From positions 6,790,461 to 6,854,460 of the forward strand of contig JADCRB010000016.1 of the NCBI GenBank assembly GCA_021464245.1: 64,000 nucleotides of DNA. Reading direction: 5' to 3'. Source of the DNA: Carallia brachiata. Taxonomy: Eukaryota > Streptophyta > Magnoliopsida > Malpighiales > Rhizophoraceae. Of the stretch, positions 1 to 12,252 are shown in pieces; the stretch's first letter is position 1; each line of letters opens with the position of its first letter. The notes under the pieces were generated by a model that saw nothing but the letters and a program-made list of their open reading frames with translations, was not told the origin of the DNA and made no database searches. Made by a program: the position numbers and the translations under genes.

Positions 1-100
1 GGGCAATGGGTGCAGCATTGATATATAGCGTGACCCATAGCTCCAGAAACAAAATGAATTTAAAGTGCTATCACTGTAGCTTCCATTGACGTCTACCACA

Positions 101-553
101 GTTACGACCCTTATTAATGAGGATACAGGTGCGTGGAAAGAAGGTCTAGTTGGACACATTTTTATTTCTAATGAATGCGAAAAGATTCTTTAAATGCCGC
201 TGATTATACGACGAGCTGAAGATAAAATAGTATGGCATTATGATTGGATGGGTCATTACACTGTTCGTAGTGCTTATCAGCGTGCCCAAAGCTGCGCTGA
301 TATCCATTATAGAACGGCAGGTTGTTCCACTTTTCCCTCTTCAGGAGACTGGCGTAGGATTTGGCAGTTGGCTGTCCCGAACAAAGTAAAGCTTTTCCTT
401 TGCAGAGTAGCCCAAAATTTTTTACAAACTGCTGAGAATCTTAATATGAAGGGTGTTGCATTTGGTGGGGTGTGCCAAAGGTGTGGTTTGGAACTTGATA
501 CGACAATGCATGCGTTTTGCAAGTGCTTATGGTTGAGGGTGTATTGTTTCTAA
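101..553 (+). pseudogene. LINE remnant, zinc-binding (zf-RVT) region
   Basis: Non-LTR retrotransposon fragment, the region just downstream of reverse transcriptase. One frame runs from about 101 with a stop at 191-193 and continues 194-553. It reads IVWHYDWMGHYTVRSAYQ, then WRRIWQLAVPNKVKLFLCR, then a cysteine/histidine pattern with CQRCG and a later MHAFCKC. These are hallmarks of the zf-RVT domain found after RT in plant LINEs, where the usual wording is W..(L/I)WK..vP.K...F.WR. The RT itself would lie left of the window. The in-frame stop and the loss of frame after 553 show that it is dead. About 550-700 keeps a faint continuation. Domain assignment is from motif recall, not from a search. 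Confidence 0.7.
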
Positions 554-713
554 GCCTCTCGGCCTCTGAATTCGTGATGTACAGAGTGATAATTTCCTTG
601 AATGGTTCATCTCTCTTTGTCGACAACAGGCGGCTGAGGTGCTTGGGATGGCTGCTATGATTGCATATCCTTGTTCATAAAGGAAAGTTTACGGATCATC
701 CTAGTACGGTGGC

Positions 714-1110
714 AATTTTTTTTTTTTTGATAATTCAAGTATGGATATATTTGATTGAAAATAAGAATATACAAGAAAGTTAATCTGTCACTCGATGACA
801 AAGATCATTACATAATATACCTCCTTAGTCACATATTATCAGTCATCAACAAAACAAGAGAAAGAACTTGAAACATGTGCATAAGCATTTCATCCTTGTA
901 ATGCATCTGCAGAAATAAGAAGGATTGAGCCTGAAAGGGGGAATCAATGTTTGCCGCTTAGATCCATGTATAGGTGTGGATAAACACAACGTCTCGTAAG
1001 ATAGGCCAGTTCACGTCAGCATTTTGGAAAATCTTTTTATTCTGCTTTAGCCAAATAGTCCATGCTAAAGCAAAGAATATGGTTGTCCAAACCTTTGTTG
1101 CTCCTTTTCC
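714..1110 (-). mobile_element. LINE 3' end with poly(A), minus strand
   Basis: A T-run at 716-728 is the poly(A) tail of a minus-strand insertion. Reading leftward from about 1100 to 955 one frame gives TIWLKQNKKIFQNADVNWP, which resembles the segment between zf-RVT and RNase H in plant LINEs. The unit lies inside LINE sequence of the opposite orientation (101-700 and 1225-1521), so two LINE insertions seem to be nested head to head. No target duplication could be recognised. It is a 5'-truncated, non-functional copy. Confidence 0.5.
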
Positions 1111-1224
1111 AGTTACTTTATGTGGATTTTACGAAGGCCAATACAATGCCAAGAACCTCTGGCGCACTGCCCAGTGCTTCTAGCTTGGAACCCCTGCCTT
1201 TTGGTGTGGTGATGATAAATACAG

Positions 1225-1521
1225 GTGTTGCTTAATGTGGGGGGTGCACTGTACTTGGTGTGGTGCTGCGGACTCAATGGGGGTACGATTCTGTGCTATG
1301 AGAATGGGCATGCAGGTTTCCATGGATCAAAATTGCGGAAATATTGGCTATCTAATTTGCAATACAAAGAACTAGAGGAGGCCATGCAAAGATTGGTTGT
1401 GGCCTCGGATTGCCTGTTGGTTGTTAAAGAACTTGAATCACGAACACATGCAAATTCTCTACTTGGTCTGCTAGCGAAAGATGTTTATTTCCGCTTATAT
1501 TTTGTTAAAATCGAAAAATAA
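1225..1521 (+). pseudogene. RNase H-like (RVT_3) fragment of a LINE
   Basis: The open frame contains VVASDCLLVVKELESRTHAN, which resembles the plant RVT_3 / RNase H-like module (usual form: ...(V/I)ESDS..VV..L........L...I). The upstream acidic residues and the C-terminal D/A-D-x-L-A-x-x region are not found, so this is a piece only. It is in the same strand order as the zf-RVT fragment at 101-553 and may be the 3' part of that same LINE, split by the minus-strand LINE at 714-1110. No function is expected. Confidence 0.45.
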
Positions 1522-4500
1522 AAAGACATTCAAATGTTGAGTATCATTATTATTATTATTATTATTTTTTTCAAATCTAAGTTAAATTATATTTGCTTTT
1601 ACAACTAATTTAGATTTAGAAAAATAGATAGCTAAATTTAAATTAATTTAAGAAAAGAAAAGGATTTGGGATTTGGAAGAGAAATAAGTATAATCAATTA
1701 TAAGCCCAACCTTGATGAGAAATTATTTGAGTGAAAAAACTTAGTTCTCTCATGATGTACACCTGATCAAGCATAGTGTAAAATTCAGCCATCACTAACC
1801 CAAAAAATGTCTTATTTAAGTTCTTACAGTAATGCAACTAAAGCTGCAATGCAGAATCAATTTTTAGTTAGTATTAAGATATTAAGAAAGACCATAATTG
1901 TTAGGAGCCTATTAAAAAACTAGTAAAAATCTTAAAATTAAGTTAAAAACCAATTACCAGACACTTTCACATAACTATGAAAATCTTTTTCTTCTCCCGT
2001 AATTATAATATATACAAATCTTTGCCGGCGTAAAATTTCAATTAAAGACACAGAAAAAACTAATTTCAACTTGTGGGTAATTGCAGTTCAAAAGGGTACC
2101 TATTGTCCGGCTTGGCAGCGAAGATGTGAGACACCAATCGTGTGTTTTAAGCTGCCTTTCACCAGTAATAAGCATCAAGATTGTGGGCGATAATATAATA
2201 AGAGAACTAAAATCTGAATCTTCAACCTTTTCCTTTTGTTAAGAGTTTCTCTCATGTCTCGTAGATAACATGTCTATGCAACCAAGTAAAATTAGAAGGA
2301 AAATATTTTGCAATGCAAATTAAATTTTGCACCAAATCTAGCTCGTTGCTGAAATATGCAAAAGTACATTTATACACGGAGGCAAACTTAATCTAAGGCC
2401 AAAATACTTTTGGACAGAGTGTTGCTGTATTGCAAGGAATCAAATCGAATATAAGTTTTATCTTGATTGATGCTACTTTTTTCTTTCTCGACTCGGTTCT
2501 ATTCTTCAACATAGATTGCTAACATTTTTTCTTGAAAAAAAAAGGGAGAGAGAAAAAACAATTTTATTATTGTCATGCAGAAAATAAAATCCTTGATGAA
2601 AAAAACATAAGAAAAAATTATAATAAAAAAACACTATCTTTGATAAGAATTTGTTTGAATGAAAAAGTTAAAACCTGAAATTGATAAATCTAGTTAAAAA
2701 AATTGAATAATAATAATATGCAAAGTATAATTATATTTTTATAATTTGAAACAGATGATTGCATATATATGAAAATTTTAAAAATCTATTAAAATTAAAA
2801 TTCTAATTTAATATAATACTGAAAAATATTAAAATTATTAAAATCCTAATTTTATTAGAATAAAACTATAATAGTTGATAATTTATTAAATTAAAAAATT
2901 AAAAACTTTAGAAATTAATTTTTTGAGAATTTAAGTATAAGAGATTGCCACATAAACATGCAAATATTCTTGATGCTTCTGTAATTACATTTTATATATA
3001 GATTATATAGATATATAGGTAATAATGTAAATTTATAAAATTAATTGAAAAAATAATAGTTATACATGAGTGATTGGTCATTAACTTTTTAATTTTAAGG
3101 ACTAAATTGAAATTTTTGATTAAATTGAGCCTAAATTAAAAAATTTAATCAAATTAGGTCTTAAATTATAATTTAAATAAAGTTTGAGTTTAACTTAAAA
3201 TTTTTGATATTTATTGGTTCGGGTTAACTGGTCCAACCGGTCCGATTTTTGTTGTTTTTTTACTAATTCCCTAATCCTCTGGATTTAAAGGCAAAATCGG
3301 ATTGAACCTCAAGCCAATTCATAGTTTAACCACTTGAATCGGTCAATCCAGTTTGGCTTTGAAATCCTTGGTTTTATTAGTAACAAAATCTAGTAATTAA
3401 ATTTGTGAACTCTGAATTTAAAGTTTAGGATTCAATCCTTGGTGCCTAAAATCGAACAAAAATCTTTTTGTTAAGTTTGCAAAATTGATTAATTGATTTT
3501 AATTAAAAGGTTTTAAAATTCTATTTAAATCAAAATTTTAGTTTATACGTATTTCTCAAAAAAAAAAAAGTCTTTATCATATATGTAAGATAAATTAGTA
3601 ACTATTTAATTTGTAATAATGCTTTGATAATATTTATTTGTTACACCTATTTCTAAAAGTAATAACTTTTGTTATTAGTAAAACAAAAAATATACATTTG
3701 AAAGTAACAATTCGGTACAGCTAAACTGTAGTTTCGAAACACTAAATTGTAAGCTATCAATATCAAATTAGATTCGGTTAATTAAAATTTTAACTTAATT
3801 TTTTGTCAACACCTCTACCTTTGCTATGTTTAGCAAAAAGGGTGTGTACAACAAAAGAATGAGAGTAGCATAAATACCTTGATAGGACATATACGGAATC
3901 ATTCAATATGAAAATTTAAAATAATAATCAACAACTTAATAAGTTATACTCGGTTACAATTTTTTTTTTTTTTGGGGGTTAATATTGGCAAACTAATTAA
4001 GTAAAAAGGAAAAATAATAGAGAACATCTAAGGAAAACTTTTTAACTATATCAATTATAGAAGCTTTGACTCTATCTTGGGAGGGAATTTTGTTCAAAAC
4101 TTTAAATTATTTGTACTTTGGTCTCCAATATTGATCATAAAGTCAATACAATAATTCTCTTCACGCTGAGTGTGGTATGATTGACAATTTTAAGACTAGC
4201 TGGTTAACCTAAGCATTTAATTCATGTCATAATAAAATAACCATATAATATACGGGCTATGATGGAGAGGTAAAAACCAAACTCTCAATCCTTTAGAAAG
4301 CTTATGCAAAGTTAAAAGAGAGTTAGTCATAATATTTTATTCATGTCTAATTGACATTCTTAACACACATTTTGTGGCATAGACTTTGCAAATGAGTAGG
4401 TAGATAGTACAGTAGAAATAACTTTGTTTTTGTCAAAGAAACCAACTGCTTTAGTCTAATAATATCTGATTAAACATAATTTAAATAAAATAGTAAATGT

Positions 4501-5217
4501 TTAACATCTAGTCATACTTGCACATCACTCATATGTACAACAGATGAAGCAGATGCATCAATATGTCTTTTCGTATCATCAAGATTTGTATCCATGTAAG
4601 GTTTGAATCTCATCATGTTTCCTATCAATCTATTTTATCATGTCTATATTATTATTTCATGAGTAGGACTACCTAAGTGTGTAAATTAGAAAGATACATA
4701 TAGACAATTAGTTCATTCAACAGTATTTAATAGTTTATCTAATTTTTTATTTTTTTAAATTCTATGATTTAAACTGCTTATATCACTTTGATCATTTCAT
4801 TTAACCTACACCCATCAAAATTTTTTTTTCAAAATATACTAATTATTAATGTAAAAGTTAGGAACATTTAACCTCTCTCATCACAAGTTCATGACCGTCA
4901 TGCTATTTTCAAGCTGACTCATCGAAAAATGGATTATGCCATATGCCTTGATTCGGCCTCTTAGTAAAAGGTTTGTGTCAACTTCGATGTTTGTATATCT
5001 GCTTAAAATATGAAACTTTACTTGGACTAAATACAAATTAGTTCAATTGGAAAATGTTTGCGACGGCAAAAGAGGACTGGCGGGAGTAGGGTAGGTCCTG
5101 GCCAAATATAATAATTTATTATTATTTTGGATCTTTAATTGTGCCCTTATTAAACAAGAAAAAAAAAAAACAAAAAGCAAGTCCCAAAAATGGAGCTGCA
5201 GTAGGGACTGTCAAAGA
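1522..5217. other. AT-rich intergenic DNA without recognisable genes
   Basis: No open frame with recognisable content. The stretch is AT-rich, with an (ATT)n run near 1545-1565 and homopolymer runs (for example T at 3960-3974). A weak foldback-like pair is seen around 3215-3250 and 3328-3362, where sequence with aactggtccaaccggtccg faces a loosely complementary segment; it may be a decayed small transposon. Nothing else can be supported. Confidence 0.5.
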
Positions 5218-5464
5218 TGAGCAGGAATGATTAATGTTCATGTATATTCAATTTGCTAGAACAACACACGTATATAATTACAATTATAGTAGCCAAAAGA
5301 TGAGAAGGGGCAAACTAAGTGGAGCTATTTTAGTGGAATTCTATCAATATCTCACAACAAACAAACTGAGATATATCAGATTAGAAGATGGGAAGCTAGC
5401 AGAATGGAGGAAAGTTGGTGAAACATATTTTTTTAGCAAACAACTTGAGTTTTATCCTTTAATA
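5218..5464 (-). repeat. 3' LTR of the decayed copia element
   Basis: About 247 bp. It matches 9801-10051 over its whole length with many substitutions; shared blocks include gaatgattaatgttcatgt and caacttgagttttatcctt. On the minus strand the LTR should open with TGTTAAAGG; here it opens TATTAAAGG, so the terminal TG is mutated. Confidence 0.75.
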
Positions 5465-5480
5465 CCCCCCCATCAAGATG
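5465..5480 (-). other. Polypurine tract of the copia remnant
   Basis: On the minus strand the bases next to the LTR read TCTTGATGGGGGGG, a G-rich tract in the position of the plus-strand primer. Confidence 0.6.
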
Positions 5481-6143
5481 ATGGCTGTGGAAGAAGACGA
5501 AGCTTGTCATGTAGAAAAACAAAGGGAGCTGCAGGGAACGGCTTGGTGAAAACTTTGGTAGCCTGATAATCAGTAGAAAAAAACTGAACATAGTAGTGAA
5601 CCAGTAGCAATAAGGTCACATACAAAATGATAGTCAACCTCAATATATTTAGTGTGGCATGAAATACAAGATTTGTCGTAATATAAACTACACCAAGATT
5701 ACAACACCATAACACAAGAGGCATAGCACATAGTAGCTCGAGTTCTTTTAACAAGGACTAAACTCAAATGATTTCCATAGTAGCATTGGCGAGAGTTTTG
5801 TACTCACCTTCAGTAGAAGGGCTAGCGATTATGGGTTGTTTTTTAAACATCAAGGAGATAAGAGAGTTACCTAAATAAATTCCATAGCCATTAGTGGACT
5901 AATGATTGTTGGGACACCCAACCCAATCACTATCACTAAAACAATATAATTGGTGATTTGAGTGAGAAGACAGCAAAAGACCATGAGTAAGTGTTCCTTT
6001 TAGATACTGAAGAACGCTTCACTGCTTTCCAATGCACCTCACGAGGTTGTTGTATACATTGGCACAATTTGTTTAGTAAAAATGCATTATTAGGATGCAT
6101 CATTGTCAAGTATTCTAAAGCACCAACAACCTACCTACAGAGA

Positions 6144-6440
6144 TCACCTTTGGGAAACAATGAACCAGAATATTTTTTTGAGAGGAGTATGAGCAGCAAT
6201 AAGAGTAGAATATGGCTTTGTCGAGTCCATATCGGTTCGAATGAGAAGATCTTGCAAAGATCGAGTTTGGGAGAGAACAAGGCCACTCGAGTGTTGTCTA
6301 ACTTCAATGCCAAGAAAATAATTTAGAGAACCAAGATCATAAACAGGAAATTCCTTTTGTATAGCACTGATAAACCATTTGACTAGTTGAGAAGATGAAC
6401 CTGTGATAATTAAATCGTCAACACAACACAAGAGTGCTAA
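6144..6440 (-). pseudogene. Copia reverse transcriptase fragment
   Basis: The minus-strand frame holds CCVDDLIITGSSSQLV, then PVYDLGSLNYFLGIEV. This is the RT catalytic motif (normally YVDD; the tyrosine codon here is altered) followed by the DLG.L..FLGIE block typical of Ty1/copia RT. The frame is lost on both sides. It corresponds to the RT of the element at 5218-10051. Confidence 0.7.
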
Positions 6441-7775
6441 TGAGGCCCATCAGTATAAATAATTAAGGATGTATCGGCCTTAGAACCACGCTAAAGGAGC
6501 TTGTTTGAGACCATAGATAGACCAATACAATTGACAGACATAAGAGGGCTTGTTGGAATCAACAAATCCCTAAGATTGATCCATACAAATTTTATCTATA
6601 AGATGACCATGCAAAAAAGCATTTGAGACATCAAGTTGATTCATGACTCAATCATGAGTAGTAGCTAAGGAAAGAAGCAACGGTATAGTCATTGCCTTTA
6701 CTACAGGACTAAAAGTCTAATGAAAGTCAATACCAGATTGCTGAGTAAAGCCCTTAAAGACTAGATGAGCTTTTTACCAATCAATTGTACCATCATCCTA
6801 TCTCTTTATTTGATAGACCCATTTGTGTAATGACATTTTTATTTGACGGTCGAAGAACCAACATCCATGTTTGATTGGCAAAGAAAGCTTGCATCTCTTC
6901 AGTCATAACAGTTTTCCATTCTCTATACTAGTTAGCTTGAGCATAGGTACGTGGTTCAATTTGTAGAAAATCTAATTTTCGGGAAGAGAGAGTGGCCGTT
7001 TGAGCTTGTTTTCGAGTTAAAGTAGAAGGACGCAAGGTCATTGGATGAGTTTTATTAAAGACAGGAGCATGTGCTGGTGGGTAGGACTTGGGGCTGGTTC
7101 AATTGGGTAGGAAGTGAGGTCCACTACAAGGTCAAGTCCCTGAGTTGATGGAGAGGAGGGTGGAGTGGAATTAATTGGGCTAGAAGAATGTGGACATTGT
7201 ATAACTAATGGAGATATGGGTTGTTATGTTTGAGAAGATTGGATATAATATTAGGATGTAGCCGGTTGTGGAGAAGATATGATTGGCTGATTAAGAGGTG
7301 ATTTTAAAGATAAAGAGGAGTAGAAGATAAATGTGACCAAAAGAGTAGGAATTGTATCCGTTAAAAAATCCAATTGAGGAAGTATCTGTTAAAAAATCCA
7401 ATTGAGGAAGAATTGTATTTGTAGCTATAGCTAAGGTTGAACTGAAGTGTGCCCATTGTAGATCAGCTTGCCAGATGAGAAGGTCGTATATGGACATGTG
7501 AATTCATCAAAATGAACGTGTTTTACAACATAGCCTCGTCCAGTATCCATGTCTAAACAAAGGCTACCATTATGAGTTGGAAATTACCTAAATAGACATA
7601 TTGCTTACTACAAAAGGAAAATTTATCATTATTATATGGACATAAAAGTGGGTATACAGCACAAGCAAAAATTTTTAGTTCAAAAAAAGGTGGCATTTTG
7701 AGAAAAATTAGTTCATACGGACTACTATTATGAATGGAAACTAAAGGCAAATAATTAATTAAGGTGACACCAGTG

Positions 7776-8010
7776 TCAAAGGCATATTGCTAATACTTTA
7801 ATGGCACTAACATGTGCTGAGAGGGTCAGAACTATGTCAACTATATGATGAATTATTCGTTTAGTGATACCATTTTGTTCATGAGTATAAAGGCGGGCCA
7901 ATCTATACACAATACCAAGTTTCTTGAAAAGGGTATGAAGTCTTTGATATTCCCCTCCGAAATCAAGTTGAAAGGCCTTTATTTGACATCGAAACTGACA
8001 TTCCACATAA
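7776..8010 (-). pseudogene. Copia integrase core fragment
   Basis: The minus-strand frame contains LDFGGEYQRLHTLFKKLGI and THEQNGITKRIIHHIVD. These match the second acidic block (usually TDxGGEF) and the catalytic Glu region (usually P..P.QNG..ER.HR...) of copia integrase, with several key residues replaced. Position between RT (left) and protease (right) fits a minus-strand copia order. Confidence 0.65.
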
Positions 8011-8469
8011 AATTGAAATTGGGGAAAACTAAAAACACATCGCTTTTATTTTGGAGACAATAAATCTAGGTGAACCTGGTGAAATCATCAACAAATAAAA
8101 CAAAATATCCATGACATAAAGATGATAATTCAGGTGCTGGACCCCAGACATCTGAGTGAACTAATTCAAATGGCACCTGGTTTTTTCGTTCAACAAAAGA
8201 AAAATGAGACTTAGACAATTTTCCTAACTAACAAGCAGAGCAAACACGATCAAAGGAAGAGACACACGGTAAGTTTTTTGTTGAATGACTTAAGATACTA
8301 CCCTATGTTGTGGAAGTCCAACTCTAGCATGCCAATCAGCATAAGAGACTTTTTCTCCAGTCAATGCATGTTTTAACTAGTGAGAAGAACATATCATCCA
8401 TCTTACTGTGACCTCACAACAAGATTTTCTTGCTCTATTGATCCTTAATCAGAAAATAAAATGGCCAAA

Positions 8470-8735
8470 ATTCAAAATTCATGAATTATCAGTAACGAAT
8501 TTTTGGACAGATAAAAGAGAATTAGTAATTTTGGGAACCAGTAAAACATCATTTATAATAAAATTGTGATTTGATGTAGAATAAATAGAACTACCAGACT
8601 TTGAAATAAGCAAACCTTATCCATTACTAACACGAATTTGGTCACTGCCCGAATATTTACTGGCAATATTTAAATTAGAAGTATCTGGTGTACGGTGATG
8701 AGTTGCATTAGTATCAGGATACCACAGTAAGCTAG
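8470..8735 (-). pseudogene. Copia aspartic protease region fragment
   Basis: On the minus strand one reads WYPDTNATHH, followed by GSDQIRVSNG and a HDVLxVP-like segment. This is the copia protease signature, where WYPDTGATNH is usual and D(S/T)GA is the active site. Here Gly is replaced by Asn and stops interrupt the frame, so no enzyme could be made. Confidence 0.6.
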
Positions 8736-9779
8736 CTCCATTGGACTGATATTGAGGGACTATCAGCGCTGAAAATTAGGAGGAGGCCGATTGTTGTGAT
8801 GAGGCTCCATAATTGCATGACCATGTAGTATTGGTTTGTGGTGAATTTTGTTGTGGTACAGTATAATTCTAAAGGCCAAAAATTTGGCAGGGTCCCAATT
8901 ACAACGATTAAAATTGCCATTGGAATTTTGAGGTTGTACATTTGTTGGAAAGGAAGCTCTTGGTGAACAAGAGAACATTGCATTAGAACGTCGATTTTGT
9001 CCAAGATTAGCATTTGAAATTTTGACCATGAAGCAGAATACACAATATTTGCAATAGGGGCATCTTGAAAACTCTTAAGAAGAGTTTTATAGCTACTACC
9101 GATTGACCATGCAATTCAGGGAAGGAAACTGGCTCTAGACGGAGATTAAGTGCAGTAATAATTGAATGGTAATCACTACCAATACTGTGATAGATAATCG
9201 CATTAAACTCAGCATCAGTAATCTTTCAACCTACTATAGCTAACTAATCAGCTAGTGCTTTGGTACGTTGGAGATATTAAGAGATAGAAAAATCATTCTT
9301 CTTGAACTCTTGAAGTTCAATATTGAGTTGGAGTTGATGGTTCTGAGATAGAGAACCAAATGCATTTGCTCATGCGTTCTAAGATGTAAAGGATGATTTT
9401 ATCCAATTAACATATGGGAAAACCTTTTCAGAAAGAGAGGAAAGGATCCAAGATAACAACAATTGATCTTTTGAAACTAGACTTCATACTCTAGATTGGG
9501 AATTACGACAGTGGGATCACTGGTAGACAATATTGTTTTTGTGGAGGCAATAGAGGAGCCATCAATAAAGCTAGTGAGTCATTGATAGTTCAACAATGGA
9601 GTAAACTGTGTTTTCCAGCTAAGATAATTCCTAGAATTTAATTTGACATAAAACGTTTGATTTCCTGTAGTGGATGTTGAGGTAATGGTGGGTGGAGCAA
9701 GAAAAGTAACTTGGGTAGTTTGAGAAGATTGTGTGGTTTGAGAGCACTGGAAGTACAAGATGCGATGTTGTGGCTTATA
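8736..9779 (-). pseudogene. Copia gag remnant
   Basis: This is the interior between the protease motif and the primer binding site. Minus-strand frames near 8763-9029 (ASFPTNVQPQNSNGNFNR) look like the N/Q/G-rich C-terminal linker of plant copia gag. The region further right matches the position of the gag core. Frames are broken throughout. Confidence 0.5.
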
Positions 9780-9792
9780 GCTTTGATTCCAT
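9780..9792 (-). other. Primer binding site, copia remnant
   Basis: On the minus strand this reads ATGGAATCAAAGC, two changes away from TGGTATCAGAGC, the complement of the initiator-Met tRNA 3' end used by most plant copia elements. It lies about 8 bases inside the 5' LTR. Confidence 0.55.
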
Positions 9793-9800
9793 ATTAGAGA

Positions 9801-10051
9801 TGGAGCAAGAATGATTAATGTTCATGTGCATTCAATTAGGTAGAACAACACACATATATAATTACAGTTGCTGTAGCCAAAAGATGACAAGTGGCAAACT
9901 AAGTAGAGCTATTTTAGTGGAGCTATTTTATCAATATATCACAACAAACAAAATGATATATATTAGATTAGAAGATGGGAAAATGGCGGAAAGGAGGGAA
10001 GCTGGTGAAATATATTTATCTAGCAAACAACTTGAGTTTTATCCTTTAACA
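9801..10051 (-). repeat. 5' LTR of the decayed copia element
   Basis: About 251 bp; diverged partner of 5218-5464. On the minus strand it opens with TGTTAAAGG. Confidence 0.75.
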
Positions 10052-11071
10052 GGGATAAGGCAAATTTTTTGTGCTAGCAACGGCTTCGTATGCAGGTTGA
10101 CGGGATAAGTATGTTTTTGGGTCAGTAATTTATAGTTTTAACAAATTCAAGTCAGTAAGTTTAAAAAAGTTCGATGTGGGTCAAGTACCATTTAAAATTG
10201 GTTCACGATAGGTCTTTTGTCAATTGGGACGTTATTTGTTGACGTGGAAGCTGATGTGGCACAATGACTGAGCAACATTGTCTACTGTGGAAAAAAGATT
10301 TCCTCTCACCTCATGATTGAACTAAATTTAGGTTACGTGAATCATGTAGCTTAACCTTTTGTTTGTAGTCATAGATGGAGCAAAAGAGATGGAGAGGGAA
10401 CGAGCTTAACGTGATAGTGGGTCCCATATCTATTTTTAAAACAATTAAAGTTTTATCATCCGAAGTGATAGTCTAGTAATAATTCAGAGTGTTTTTCTCA
10501 CTCACAACTAGGGTTTGAGTTTTAGTGACAGCGCCTGAAGACTTTGACTTTTAAATTTGTCCAGTTTGATTGTTGACTGCACATTACTAGTTTCAGACTT
10601 GGTAATTCTTATAGTCGCCTTGGGGGAGGCTCGCTCGGGATAACAATGTTTAGGTGGCAGATCCTTTCTTATGGGTTGGGTTGAATAAGGTATATAAATG
10701 AAAGTTACTCCAACCTCAGCTCATAGATCTAATTACCAATATATCCGTGATGAATCTTTTTTACTTGTTAAAAAAATATAAGATGTTCAAACCAGAAAAT
10801 TAAAATGTATAAACATGTATCATAACATGGACAACTAGTTTTTTTTTTTTTTTTGATAACTAGTTGTACATTTTATTATGTCATATGGTTTTCAAATTAC
10901 AAGAGACAAGGTGTCATTACTTAGCGATGCTTCGAGTGGAAGAAAATAGAAAAAGTTTGACGATTGTGCACACGGGTTAAGCCTCGAAGTGAGTAAGCAC
11001 ATGTGCATATCAGCGTCCATGACTTAGCATTTATTTATTAACCTAATTCACTAGAACCCCTTTGAAATTGA
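10052..11071. other. Gene-free spacer with possible SINE-like segment
   Basis: No coding content. A stretch near 10455-10640 has gggtttgagttttagtgac, which loosely resembles an RNA polymerase III B box, so a tRNA-derived SINE is possible but unproven. A T-run at 10840-10854 could be a minus-strand retroposon tail. The 3' untranslated region of the P450 gene probably lies just left of 11072. Confidence 0.35.
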
Positions 11072-11663
11072 TTAGGCATAGAGGTGAGATGGAAGGCGTG
11101 GATTGAGAAGAACGTTCAGAGACGTTTTTTTGAGGTTAGTTAATCCAATGCTCTCACCCATGTCCACTTGTTCACCTAACGGAGTTGCAAAATGAAACCC
11201 TTGTAGGAACTTAGCGAGAGTCAGTTGCAAAACTTGATGAGCAAAAGAGATTCCAGGGCACATTCTCCTGCCACTGCCAAATGGTATAAACTCTAGGTTC
11301 TGACCACGAAAATCCAAGTCTTTGTGGGTTGTCAGAAACCTTTCCGGTTGAAACTCATCAGGATTAGACCATACGCGTGGATCCCGTTGGATCTTCCACA
11401 CATTAATGAGAAGTCTTGTGCCTGCAGGAACATAGTAGTCAGCCACAACACAGTCTTGCATGGACTGGTGCGGCACTAAAAGGGGCGCAGCAGGATATAG
11501 GCGCAACGTTTCCTTGATGATGGCTTGGAGATAGACCAAGTTCTTTGTGTCGGATTCTTCTACCTGTCTATCTCTGCCGACATGGGTGTCCAATTCAGTT
11601 TGGGCCATGTTCAGGGCATCAGGGTGGTTGAGCAGCAAAGACAGGGCCCATGTTAGAGTGACC
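11072..11663 (-). pseudogene. CYP82-like cytochrome P450, C-terminal exon (main part)
   Basis: Microsomal haem-thiolate monooxygenase, C-terminal half. The minus-strand frame is open from the copia junction to a stop at the left end. It shows the end of helix I (VTLTWALSLLLNHPDALN), the ExxR motif in KETLRLYPAAPL, the PERF block, and the haem loop FGSGRRMCPG with its cysteine ligand. The tail TPLGEQVDMGESIGLTNLK is typical of the CYP82 family. The upstream 37 bases of the same exon lie at 16864-16900, beyond a copia insertion, with TGACC present on both sides. Removing the element and one TGACC would give a continuous exon, so the insertion is the only lesion visible in this exon. The first exon (about 300 residues) is missing from the window. 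Confidence 0.85.
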
Positions 11664-12109
11664 TGAAAATCAACACAAGAAAGTAGAATCCTCCGGAAGT
11701 TTCTTTACCAACCTTGATCTTTATGGTTGTGGATATTAATATTTTCTAGATTTTTCTTGAGTAGTCTTGCACCAACCTTGAGCTAGGATGTTTCACCAAT
11801 ATGCTTGAAAGGGCTAGAAGGTTCACCACCGACTTCCAACTAGTATAAATAGGTGTTGGATGTGTGTGTTGTAATATACAATGAAGCATGAGTGAAAATC
11901 AACAAAGTTGTGTGTGTGTGTGCTGCCGTGAGAGAGAGAGCAAGTAAGTGAGAGACAAAAATTAAGAAAAGTAATATTTGTGTGTTGTGTTAGTGTGAGA
12001 AGTTAAGTAATAGTTGAGAGGTTCACGTCTCCTAAAGTATTGAGTGTGATTTAATTTAATATAATAAAATTATCTATTTCACTTGAGATAGTCCCTTCCT
12101 ACCTTAACA
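11664..12109 (+). repeat. 5' LTR of the young copia element
   Basis: 446 bp, TGAAAATC...CTTAACA. It contains a TATA box (agtataaatagg near 11840-11851), followed by GT and GA microsatellites (near 11910-11942) that would lie in the transcribed R/U5 part. It differs from the 3' LTR at three transitions. Confidence 0.95.
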
Positions 12110-12112
12110 ATT

Positions 12113-12124
12113 TGGTATCAGAGC
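12113..12124 (+). other. Primer binding site (initiator Met tRNA)
   Basis: TGGTATCAGAGC, an exact complement of the 3' end of plant initiator methionine tRNA, three bases after the 5' LTR. Confidence 0.9.
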
Positions 12125-12252
12125 TTGCGGTCTGGGACCGTGATTTTCGTGCTACCGATTTGGGATCGGATTCATCGAAGAGTTTGTACGAAAACTCTGT
12201 CCACGCGCAGTCTGGGACTGTGAGAAATTTTTGGTCTGGGACAAATAAAATA

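Larger units (their letters stand above)
5218..10051 (-). mobile_element. Old, decayed Ty1/copia retrotransposon
   Basis: Two diverged direct repeats (5218-5464 and 9801-10051) bound a minus-strand interior. Reading from right to left it has an initiator-Met-type primer site, gag, protease, integrase and RT remnants, and a polypurine tract next to the left repeat. This order (integrase before RT) defines Ty1/copia. All coding parts carry stops and frameshifts. The repeats differ by many substitutions, so this is an old insertion. I could not match a target-site duplication (flanks are caaaga on the left and gggat on the right), so the outer edges may be off by a few bases. Confidence 0.75.

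Noticed and set aside
3215..3362. Foldback transposon around an aaccggtcc motif
   Set aside because: Arms match too loosely by eye to be called an inverted repeat.
10455..10640. tRNA-derived SINE
   Set aside because: Only a weak B-box-like word, no clear A box, tail or target duplication; kept as a remark in the spacer entry.
12113..12124. tRNA-like sequence TGGTATCAGAGC, also at 29154
   Set aside because: These are primer binding sites next to LTRs, only the complement of a tRNA end; no cloverleaf can be formed.
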